Notes under the pieces: model-generated
Databases searched by the model: none
What the model was told of the DNA's origin: nothing
Seen by the model: only the letters and a program-made list of their open reading frames with translations
Translations under genes and position numbers: made by a program
Assembly: GCA_018398815.1 (NCBI GenBank)
Contig: CM031595.1
Span: 137,428,945-137,443,944 of the forward strand
DNA: 15,000 nt
Origin: Conus ventricosus
Lineage: Eukaryota > Mollusca > Gastropoda > Neogastropoda > Conidae
Direction of reading: 5' to 3'
In this document: one piece after another, positions 1-8,110 of the stretch
Numbering within the stretch: the stretch's first letter is position 1
Layout: every line of letters starts with the position of its first letter

Positions 1-425
1 CATGATAATAATAATAATGAAACTAAAAAATTGTAATAACAATCATAATAATAGTAATAACAATAATATTGATGATGATAATAATAATAATGATGATAAT
101 AACAATAATGATAATGATAATAACAATAATAATAATAACAATAATAATAATGATAATTTTGACAATAAAGATATCAACCGTGATGATGATGATAACAGTA
201 ATAATTGATGATTATAATGATGATAACAATAATAAAGATAATAATCATTATGATGATGATGATAATAATAACATTATAATAATGATGATGATGATGATGG
301 TGATTATGATAATAACAATAACAATAATGGGCCCCTAATAACAATGATGATAATAATAATAACTGTAATAATAATCATATACTTATCATCATCACTATTA
401 ACATTATTATCATCATTATTATTAG
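1..425. repeat. AAT/GAT trinucleotide microsatellite with an inverted right arm
   Basis: The plus strand is built almost wholly of AAT, GAT and AAC triplets up to about 370. From about 380 it changes to the complementary register (ATC, ATT). Bases 82-102 are the exact reverse complement of 404-424, so the tract could fold back on itself. A GGGCCCC interruption lies near 330. The open frames rich in Asn/Asp or Ile/Met here are products of the triplet repeat, not genes. The left edge runs off the window. Confidence 0.9.
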
Positions 426-439
426 ATATGCAACTACAA

Positions 440-1870
440 ATGCAGGCATAATGAACAAAGACAGTAACCTATACTCCTGTACCAATATTAATGCAGGCAT
501 AATGAACAAAGACAGTAACCTATACTCCTGTACCAACTTAATGCAGGCATAATGAACAAAGACAGTAACCTATACTCCTGTACCAATATTAATGCAGGCA
601 TAATGAACAAAGACAGTAACCTATACTCCTGTACCAATATTAATGCAGGCATAATGAACAAAGACAGTAACCTATACTCCTGTACCAATATTAATGCAGG
701 CATAATGAACAAAGACAGTAACCCATACTCCTGTACCAATATTAATGCAGGCATAATGAACAAAGACAGTAACCTATACTCCTGTACCAATATTAATGCA
801 GGAGGCATAATGAACAAAGGGACAGTAACCTATACTCCTGTACCAATATTAATGCAGGCATAATGAACAAAGACAGTACCTATACTCCTGTACCAATATT
901 AATGCAGGCATAATGAACAAAGACAGTAACCTATACTCCTGTACCAATATTAATGCAGGCATAATGAACAAAGACAGTAACCTATACTCCTGTACCAATA
1001 TTAATGCAGGCATAATGAACAAAGACAGTAACCTATACTCCTGTACCAATATTAATGCAGGCATAATGAACAAAGACAGTAACCTATACTCCTGTACCAA
1101 TATTAATGCAGGCATAATGAACAAAGACAGTAACCTATACTCCTGTACCAATATTAATGCAGGCATAATGAACAAAGACAGTAACCTATACTCCTGTACC
1201 AATATTAATGCAGGCATAATGAACAAAGACAGTAACCCATACTCCTGTACCAATATTAATGCAGGCATAATGAACAAAGACAGTAACCTATACTCCTGTA
1301 CCAATATTAATGCAGGCATAATGAACAAAGACAGTAACCTATACTCCTGTACCAACATTAATGCAGGCATAATGAACAAAGACAGTAACCTATCCTCTGT
1401 ACCAACATTAATGCAGGCATAATGAACAAAGACAGTAACCTATACTCCTGTACCAACATTAATGCAGGCATAATGAACAAAGACAGTAACCTATACTCCT
1501 GTACCAACATTAATGCAGGCATAATGAACAAAGACAGTAACTATACTCCTGTACCAACATTAATGCAGGCATAATGAACAAAGACAGTAACCTATACTCC
1601 TGTACCAATATTAATGCAGGCATAATGAACAAAGACAGTAACCTATACTCCTGTACCAATATTAATGCAGGCATAATGAACAAAGACAGTAACCCTTATC
1701 CTGTACCAATATTAATGCAGGCATAATGAACAAAGCCCAGTAACCTATACTCCTGTACCAATATTAATGCAGGCATAATGAACAAAGACAGTAACCTTAC
1801 TCCTGTACCAATATTAATGCAGGCAAATGAACAAAGCCCCCCAGTAACCTATACTCCTGTACCAATATTA
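440..1870. repeat. 51-bp minisatellite, 28 copies
   Basis: The motif ATGAACAAAG recurs 28 times, from 451 to 1827, almost always 51 bp apart; indels make some units 49-54 bp. The unit continues with ACAGTAACCTATACTCC, then TGTACCAATATTAATGCAGG. Copies are very similar, which suggests recent amplification or homogenisation. Variants cluster. CCCATACTCC replaces CCTATACTCC in the units starting at 705 and 1219. CAACATT replaces CAATATT in the run of units from 1321 to 1524. Small indels increase in the last few units. Because 51 is a multiple of three and the unit has no stop in one frame of each strand, a 17-residue peptide repeat (plus strand, starting MNKDSNLYSC) is open over many units. I see no sign that it is translated. 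Confidence 0.97.
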
Positions 1871-2072
1871 AATTCCAAATCAGTTTCACACCCCTCTTGT
1901 CGGCACGTTTCCTAGATGAATGTGTACGTAGCCGCACTGGCTTGGGGTCGCGTTGCCCTTGTTTGCGTTGCTGTCAGAGGAAACGTTATCTTTTTGTTTG
2001 TTTGTTTGTTTGTTGTTTGTCATTAATTAGAAAATTATAACTAGACCTACTCTAGGAGCTTGCAGTTTTAAT
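1871..2072. other. Spacer between minisatellite and retroelement, with a TTTG microsatellite
   Basis: Non-repetitive sequence apart from a (TTTG)n run at about 1994-2019. No gene or RNA was recognised. It separates the last partial 51-bp unit from the left terminal repeat of the DIRS-like element. Confidence 0.6.
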
Positions 2073-2142
2073 TGAAATTATTACGAGCCTATTGTGGAGG
2101 AGGAGAAGTTACGTTGAGTATTGGCGCGCACAGCGTTGCAGC
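2073..2142 (-). repeat. Terminal inverted repeat of the DIRS-like element (3' end of element)
   Basis: The reverse complement of this stretch aligns over 70 bp with 6540-6610. Bases 2110-2141 are identical, as reverse complement, to 6541-6572 (32 of 32). The outer part differs by several substitutions and one indel. In one frame the repeat is also the tail of the recombinase reading frame, so coding sequence and terminal repeat overlap here. Confidence 0.88.
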
Positions 2143-2880
2143 AAATTTCAGAGCTGTTCTGTCTCTTATAGTATTTACAGAATGTTTTTCATTTGTCCAG
2201 CCGGCTGCTTTCAATTGTTTTCAATGAAACCCCAGCCTGGGCGGCTGCACTGCAGCTTGCAGCCTAGCGCGCTAGCACCTCTAGCACCTCTTTCACCCAC
2301 CCTGCGAATTTTCTGTTTAAACCCACAGGTGCGTGAGGTTTGGTGTGACTGATGAATAACTGCGTTGGTGATGCCTCAGATCCTTATTTGTGTCAATATC
2401 TGCTTCAAGTTTTTTCATGGACACAGATTTTCATTCTTTGCAAATGCCCTAATCTCGCTGGTTCTGTATGTTTCCTGGCTTTTTTGTTTTCAATACACAT
2501 GAAAAATGTAACACCCCGTTTACAATCAACATCTTTACATCACTGTTTTAAAAGAGTATAAAGCTGACCTCTTTGTCTGTAATAAAGCTAACAACATGCA
2601 AGTTTTCAAGTCAGTTCTTTCAAAGTCAACTGATGATGGGAGGATAAGCAATAATAATAAGTACAGTATTTACATCCCAGTGTTCCTTTATCTGGGAAGG
2701 AGGCCCTATGTTCAATGCCCCTTTCACAAGTTTGCAAATAACTGGATGACTGCCACGAAAACCATTCACTTATGGCAGATAGGCGGACAAAGCGCAGTGC
2801 GCCGAGTTTATAGCACTGTGGCTTGCTCCAGCACTAAAAAGTTCGGCAAGAAGTTTGCTGCCTGCACAATGTCGGCACTC
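2090..2880 (-). pseudogene. Tyrosine recombinase of the DIRS-like element, broken
   Basis: In active DIRS elements this protein joins the circular DNA copy into the genome through a catalytic tyrosine. The similarity is spread over several minus-strand frames. Near 2880-2835 is the segment SADIVQAANFL, like the N-terminal core-binding domain. About 2800-2660 reads SAINSAHCALSAYL, then SHPVICKLVKGALNI and HWDVNTVL, a typical core. About 2640-2560 holds a leucine-rich helix followed by a likely first catalytic arginine (LLALLQTKR). About 2360-2320 has the SHTKPHAPVG-type stretch in shifted frame. The catalytic tyrosine is still readable as KTFCKYYKR at about 2160-2190. The His-x-x-Arg box that should lie between WVKEVLEVL and the alanine-rich helix (about 2290-2240) is missing, apparently through a small deletion. 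There are several in-frame stops and at least four frame changes. The frame closes inside the terminal repeat. Confidence 0.8.
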
Positions 2881-4890
2881 ATGTGGGATACATGTCTTTG
2901 TGAAAAACCTGCTTCCACTTGGCAATGAAAGGTGTTGTCCCATGCGGTGTGTGGTGGGCGCCAGAACTACGATTAGCGCTGCGCTGGTTGGAACAGCCTT
3001 CCCCTGGTAGGCCTCCCGCTCCCTGAACTTTGCATACCATCGTTAAAGGCGGGGGAAGAAGGGGGTGGGTTCTCCCTTGCTGCGGGGGAGGGAGAGGATG
3101 GTGTCTCGTTTGGTAGCAGTACGGGTCTGTGTCAGCAGCTGTGTCAGCAGAGGCCACCAGACTGTGTTGGCCAGCGGGGCACCACCACTACCCCCATCGC
3201 TCGCTCTCTTTCCCTTCCCCAACCCACTGCCGTGATCGTTGCTAAAAGGGGGGAAAGGCATAAAATTAAAGGTTTTACTCCAAGGGGGGAGAAAATGCAT
3301 CTACTGCAAGGCGCTTGGGTCAGGTCTGTAAGAAACATAGCGCTGCATTTGGTTGTTCAACCTTGAAGGCAAGAGATCAATGTCCGGATTCATATGCAAT
3401 TGTATCAATGCTTTGTGAAGCTCTTCTCTGTTCAACTTCCATTCTGCACCCAGGTTTTTTTTCCCTTGACTCCTCATCTGCTGCTGTGTTTTCCTTACCT
3501 GGAATATAAGCAGCACTCAACCGTACGTGATTGTCAATGCACCAGTTCCATATCATCTGTGTCATCAAATTACATGAATCGGAATAAAATATTGTTCCCA
3601 TAATGATTGATAGATGCAACAGCAGTGTGTTGTCTATCATGATACGGACATGTCGCCCATAAACTAAATTTAGGAAACATTTCAAAGCAAAAAATGCTGC
3701 CTTAAGTTCCAGATAGTTGATGGAAAATCTTTTTCTTCTTGTAGCCATTCTCCCCAGTTTTGACTGTTCACATGCAAAAACCCCATCCACTTTTTGATGC
3801 ATCCGGGTCAGGGTGACATCAGGTCTGTTTGGTGAATAACATTAATAAGCAGCTCAATGTTGTTGACCCCACCAATTTAGTTCTCTTTGGCAAGAGGCGA
3901 CATGTCATGTGTCTGTCAAAATTCCCTGCATACAGCAACAGTGCTGTCTTTTCCTCTTTCTCCAGCTGCTATAATGAAAGTGGCCATACATCACCGCTGG
4001 AAAGGAAGCCACTATCTTTCCAATCACTCTCGCCACAAACCCGTACTCACTGTATCTTTCTTGACAGCTGACAGGCAAATCGAAACCATGTCTGCTACTC
4101 TCTCAGGTGTTAAAGTTACTGTCATTGACTCAGAGCAATGTGGGCTCCCAGATACTGAATGGACGAGTGGGTTCTAGTATGATTTGGGGATGGATGATAA
4201 ATCCCAGAGACCTCAGAAGTTTTCCCGTGTAAATACAATTAGAGGGACATGACATTCTCGTCTCTGCAAACAAAAGTGAATCATCCAAAAATACTGAGGA
4301 AAGATGACGTTCCCCTCTAAGGTGCAAAACACAGGTTTTAACAGCTTGGTGAATTTATGTGGTGCAAGTGCCAGCCATTAGGCAGCAGTTAAACTGCCAA
4401 AGCTGGTCATCCCATCAAACTGAGAAATCTTCTGTGTTCCCTTTTGACTGATACTGAGTAAGTATGCATCCTTCAAGTCAATTGAAGCCTTTAAACAGTT
4501 TGGAGTCACTAGTTTAGAGCAGTATGCAAGGTTTCCATTTTGAAGTGATATAAACGATATCTTCGTTTTAGTTTCTTTAAGTTCAGAAACAATTTGATGA
4601 GTTCCATCTTTCTTCGGAAGAAAAAAACATGGTGACACAAACTGCTCTGCTTCAGTCTGACACTTTGAAATCACACCTTTTTGGCAAAGTTTTGTATTTC
4701 TTTTTCATAACTTTCTTTTCTGATGCATTTAAAATCGGGCTGGAAAGTGTAATCCTGTCTGATTTGGCCCAAAATCACAATCAAATTGAAGGTTCACGCC
4801 TTGTACTGTTTCTAAAATTTCAGGGTCTTTTGTCAAATTTTTCCATCTATCAACATATTGTGTTTAAACCTGCCACCTTGAAAAAGTAAA
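2879..4890 (-). pseudogene. Reverse transcriptase and RNase H of the DIRS-like element, broken
   Basis: The enzyme copies element RNA to DNA and removes the RNA strand. Reading down the minus strand: a degraded N-terminal part (about 4890-4675), then the fingers motif FLPKKDGTH at about 4617, then motif A (ASIDLKDAY, catalytic Asp near 4479). A shifted LPNG motif lies near 4380, and the catalytic pair in VFLDDSLL near 4280-4285. A connection region with frameshifts follows at about 4130-3810. RNase H is recognisable from SKSGWGF near 3790, INYLELKAAFFAL (Glu near 3709), IMIDNT (Asp near 3634) and IPGKENTAADEESR (Asp near 3478). The trailing part (LIQLHMNPDIDLLPSRLNNQ, then VVVPRWPTQ) matches the usual DIRS linker before the recombinase. 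It is held in five or more separate frames, with the final stop at about 2879. The active-site residues themselves are largely preserved, so decay is mostly by indels. Confidence 0.87.
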
Positions 4891-4904
4891 GCCTCCTGTC
4901 TCAT

Positions 4905-6001
4905 TCATCCAGCAGATGAGAAGGGATAGTGTGTCTCACCTGGCCATCCAAGAGTGCCACAGGGCTCTAGGCTTTTTCGGTAGAACTGTCTTGCGTTTCT
5001 GTTCCCTGGAACTTTTTTTGATGGCCGTAGTGTTGCTGTCTCTGGCCTAAAAAAGGACGTTTTTCTTTGTTGTTGGCTTTCTGCCATGGTCTGTTAAAGT
5101 TGTCTGTTGTCATAACGACTTGGGCCTGCACCATGTGACAGTTTGCCCGCTCTTTGATCTCCTTGATGGAAGCAGTCGATTGTCTCCAAAGAGCTGACCC
5201 CGTAATGGGAACACTCTCACTGCACAATCCCGTCAGCTGTCAGGGGGATGAGGGCGCAGGACCTGTCTGCGTTTTACTGACAGCTCGTGACCTGCATGAC
5301 CCCAAAAAGGGCCCGAGCATCAGCGTTCTGATCAGTGACAGAGGCTTTGATGTCTGCATCAGTCAAATTTTCTTGCTATATGCTTTGAGTATAGCCTGAG
5401 TGTTCTGTTCCAGTGCTGCTGTGGCTTTGACAATGGCTCTCTGCACTGAAGCCATCTTAACATCAGCCTGTTTGACAGTGGCTGGCAAATCCTTCCCAGA
5501 TTTCTGTATTCACTTTGGGCACCTGAAGCTTGGGGCAGTTGTCTGGGCGTTGGTAAATTTTTCCAAGCCTTTCTTTAATTTTGTTTCAGAAAGCCCCTGT
5601 GCAAATCTTTTTTTAATGACTCAGCCATTAATCAGCCACTTTGTCAGCTGTTTTCTCTTTATTGTCCAAGTCTTGTTCTATCTCCTTTAACAAGTCTTTA
5701 TTTGACAATCAAGGGGGAAAAAGTATCCACACCCTCTCATAGATTTCTCCCTCTGACGATGACTCAGAGTCCTCATTGCTCAGAGTGGCTTAGCAGTTTT
5801 CTTAACCGGTGTTCACCTTTCGTGCGCTGTACTCGCCACGGTCGGACCATGACCAGTTTCTTCTCCCTCCTCATCAGAGAGAGAAACGCGCCGTCTCTTA
5901 GTGCCACGCGGTGCCTGAGACGTGATCCGGTCTTTGTCCGAAGTTTTGGCGGTCAAACAGTTGTGAATAGCCTCTTCCAGTCTAGAAAATCTGTCATCCA
6001 T
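4905..6001 (-). pseudogene. Gag-like first ORF of the DIRS-like element, broken
   Basis: A methionine codon at 5999-6001 opens MDDRFSRLEEAIHNCL, a coiled-coil-like start followed by an acidic patch (SLSDEEGEE). The frame is lost near 5813. Similarity resumes in other frames with AESLKKRFAQGLSETKLKE (about 5650-5580), IWEGLPATVKQADVKMASVQ (about 5500-5450), TDADIKASVTDQNADARALF (about 5360-5300), PITGSALW and SIKEIKERAN (about 5210-5150). A Gln/Lys-rich tail follows (about 5090-4905). This block order is what I know from ORF1 of DIRS-like elements in invertebrates; its product is thought to be a nucleocapsid-like protein. There are multiple frameshifts and stops. The C-terminal tail lies just upstream of the reverse transcriptase region, as expected for adjoining ORFs. 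Confidence 0.72.
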
Positions 6002-6120
6002 TTGACTGATGCGGCATCAAGGGCCCCTCGACTTTATCTTCCTTATCTATGGTGCGACCTCTTGCTCCTGTGCCCCCGAATGACTGGCCCTGCTTAGCTT
6101 GGGTATATCTTGAGCATGTA

Positions 6121-6249
6121 CCGCACAAGGCGGAATGGTACTGCCAAATCGCACACAGGCGAACAGAAGAGTTGTATATCGCACACAGGCGAACAGGATA
6201 ATTGTATATCGCAACAGGCGAATTAAGGTACAGCCGCACACAGGCGAAA
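6121..6249. repeat. Short tandem repeat in the 5' leader of the DIRS-like element
   Basis: Five related copies of a block close to GCACACAGGCGAA occur near 6122, 6150, 6181, 6210 and 6236, spaced about 26-31 bp. The linkers share GTTGTATATC or close variants. The first and fourth copies are the most diverged. The array lies between the terminal repeat and the gag-like start, in the presumed untranslated leader, so it could be a promoter or packaging-type element. Function is unknown. Confidence 0.75.
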
Positions 6250-6539
6250 GTTTTGAACTATACTCCAAACTGTATGGTCATATGATGCATGCAACACAGG
6301 CGTGGGCTTCTCTCAGAGAAGTTATTATACCCAATTAATTCAATCCAATTATACACGTACACCACTTTTTACGCTGCCAAGATCTACTCGTGAATGAAAA
6401 AGGGGTTGCCACTCACCTTCAAGTTCTTGTGTACTTTGCACACTGGTCGCATTCACTTGTACTTACGTTATCATTCATTCATGTAGGCTACCTACACATG
6501 CTCACACATCCGTTGCCTGCAAACGCCAGCGTCCAATTG

Positions 6540-6610
6540 CCTGCAACGCTGTGCGCGCCAATACTCAACGTAGCTTCCCTTCCGGGAGCAATAGGCGAGT
6601 GATAATTCCA
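6540..6610 (-). repeat. Terminal inverted repeat of the DIRS-like element (5' end of element)
   Basis: This is the partner of 2073-2142. It starts CCTGCAACGCTGTGCG and shares a 32-bp perfect core with the reverse complement of the other end. The similarity fades beyond ATAATTCCA on the outside and immediately before CTGCAACG on the inside, which sets both edges. It lies about 540 bp upstream of the gag-like start. Confidence 0.88.
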
Positions 6611-6690
6611 CATCTCCCCGCCTTGATTTCCATCGATCAAATCAAGTTTTAAATGGCAGATATATACCAATAGCAATAACAACAACCATT
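6611..6690. other. Flank of the element with a perfect short palindrome
   Basis: Contains CTTGATTT (6622-6629) and its exact reverse complement AAATCAAG (6639-6646) around a 9-bp loop, 12 bases outside the terminal repeat. No gene seen. Confidence 0.5.
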
Positions 6691-7040
6691 AAGATATCTC
6701 CGCAAAAGTCGAACAAATCCTGCATCTGCCCTATAATCCGGATCCCGCACCACAGATCCTCCCCAAAATTTAATGGATCTCTCCTCAGGCACCATTCCAT
6801 TTTTCTACCAACCATCGATAACATCGGTTCAGTAGTGTTTGATTAATGCTAAGGAACGCATCTTGAATATACATATCCCGTTGATCTTGGTCACCATTCA
6901 CGAAACCAAGACAAATCTAATGGGTTTGTATTTTTGTCACATTCCATCCTACTAGCAAGTTTCGATAAAATCGATTCAGTAGTTATTGCGTAATTCACTG
7001 GTTAAACAAAAACAAATAAAAATAAAAATAAAATGAAATA
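6690..7040 (+). mobile_element. Likely 3' end of a non-LTR retrotransposon (RTE/CR1-type tail)
   Basis: The stretch ends with TTCAGTAGTTATTGCGTAAT, a phrase that resembles, from memory, the 3' untranslated ends of RTE-like non-LTR elements in invertebrates. An A-rich tail of AAATA-type repeats follows (about 7007-7040). An internal related unit ends TTCAGTAGTGTTTGATTAAT near 6829-6848, 147 bp upstream. Both units also share an ACATTCCAT/CCATTCCAT and CGATAA phrase, so the region looks like a diverged direct duplication. No coding part of such an element is present, as expected for a 5'-truncated insertion. The family name is uncertain. Confidence 0.45.
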
Positions 7041-7340
7041 ACCAACAATACAATAACAGTACCACGAAAAAACCAGAAGAAAGAATCAAGTCAGGCCAGA
7101 GTGTTTAAAACCGCAGCCAACAGTAAAAGTCATACGAGAGACCGAGCTAGCAGGCTAAAATGCCACATCACCCATTCTGGAACGAACAAACATAATCGGA
7201 ACAATGTAATTACTTCGAACAAGGATGACGCATGTGGTGAAAGGCGAGGATAAGGGATAGTAGGGGGGGGGGGGGGTGAGGAAAAGAGACAATGATGATT
7301 GAGAAGAAGATGGTATGGTAGTACTGGATAAGGTTAAGGA
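7041..7340. other. Spacer with a 14-base poly-G run
   Basis: No gene seen. A run of 14 G lies at 7263-7276. The sequence becomes purine-rich from about 7210 and leads into the 22-bp minisatellite. Confidence 0.5.
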
Positions 7341-7710
7341 ATTGTGGTGATGAGGATGAGGGATTGTGGTGATGAGGATGAGGGATTGTGGTGATGAGGA
7401 TGGGGGATTGTGGTGATGAGGATGAGGAATTGTGGTGATGAGGATGAGGGATTGTGATGCTGAGGATGAGGAATTGTGGTGATGAGGATGGGGGATTGTG
7501 GTGATGAGGATGGGGGATTGTGGTGATGAGGATAAGGGATTGTGGTGATGAGGATGGGGGATTGTGGTAATGAGGATGAGGATTGTGGTGATGAGGATGA
7601 GGGATTGTGGTGATGAGGATGGGGGATTGTGGTGATGAGGATGGGGATTGTGGTGATGAGGATGGGGGATTGTGGTGATGAGGATGGGGGATTGTGGTGA
7701 TGACTGACAA
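7341..7710. repeat. 22-bp minisatellite, 17 copies
   Basis: The unit ATTGTGGTGATGAGGATGGG plus two bases repeats 17 times, with starts from 7341 to 7691. All steps are 22 bp except three of 21-23 bp. The main variation is GATGAGG, GATGGGG or GATAAGG near the end of the unit. The minus strand is free of stops in the repeat and gives His/Pro/Ser-rich translations. These are repeat products. Confidence 0.95.
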
Positions 7711-7784
7711 TGAGGAATGAGGATGACGGACGTGGATAATAAAAGACGCTGATTGACAAGGGATCATGGAAGAGAATGACAGAT

Positions 7785-8110
7785 GGGGATAATAGCAGAG
7801 GATAATGAATGGGAATAATACATGATGAATGGGGATAATAGCAGAGGATAATGAATGGGAATAATACATGATGAATGGGGGTAATAGAAGAGGATGATGA
7901 ATGGGAATAATACATGATGAATGGGGATAATAGAAGAGGATAATGAATGGGAATAATACATGATGAATGAGGGATAATAGAAGAGGATAATGAATGGGAA
8001 TAACACATGATAAATGGGGGATAATAGAAGAGGATAATGAATGGGAATAACACATGATGAATGGGGGGTAATAGAAGAGGATGATGAATGGGAATAATAC
8101 ATGATGAATG
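7785..8110. repeat. 46-47-bp composite minisatellite, seven copies
   Basis: CATGATGAAT recurs at 7821, 7867, 7913, 7959, 8006, 8053 and 8100. Each unit pairs a GGATAATAGAAGAGGATAATG half with a GGGAATAATACATGATGAAT half. The halves are related to the roughly 27-bp unit to the right, so this is a higher-order (dimer) form of that repeat. Confidence 0.9.

Larger units (their letters stand above)
2073..6610 (-). mobile_element. Decayed DIRS-like tyrosine-recombinase retrotransposon
   Basis: Minus-strand frames give, from high to low coordinates, a gag-like region (about 6001-4905), reverse transcriptase (about 4890-3840), RNase H (about 3810-3450), a linker (to about 2879) and a tyrosine recombinase (about 2880-2090). 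This order, together with inverted terminal repeats at 2073-2142 and 6540-6610, fits the DIRS group rather than LTR or LINE elements. DIRS elements integrate by a tyrosine recombinase and make no target-site duplication, and none was seen. The length of 4.5 kb is on the short side for the group. I saw no methyltransferase motifs between RNase H and recombinase; some DIRS relatives carry one, so it may be absent by lineage or lost. Every coding part is interrupted by stops and frameshifts, so this copy cannot move on its own. The assignment rests on motif recognition, not on a search. Confidence 0.85.

Noticed and set aside
552..1422. Open frames encoding a 17-residue repeat protein on the plus strand and another on the minus strand
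   Set aside because: They follow from a 51-bp unit lacking stops in one frame of each strand; indel-bearing units break the frames, and no signal or flanking gene structure supports translation.
440..1870. CRISPR-like array
   Set aside because: The units are contiguous with no unique spacers, and the surroundings are animal-type DNA.
2092..2928. Plus-strand open frames within the recombinase region
   Set aside because: They are opposite-strand shadows of the broken recombinase; no domain was recognised in them.
2073..6610. LTR retrotransposon or terminal-inverted-repeat DNA transposon
   Set aside because: There are no direct long terminal repeats, protease or DDE integrase; the inverted repeats enclose RT, RNase H and a tyrosine recombinase, which fits DIRS.
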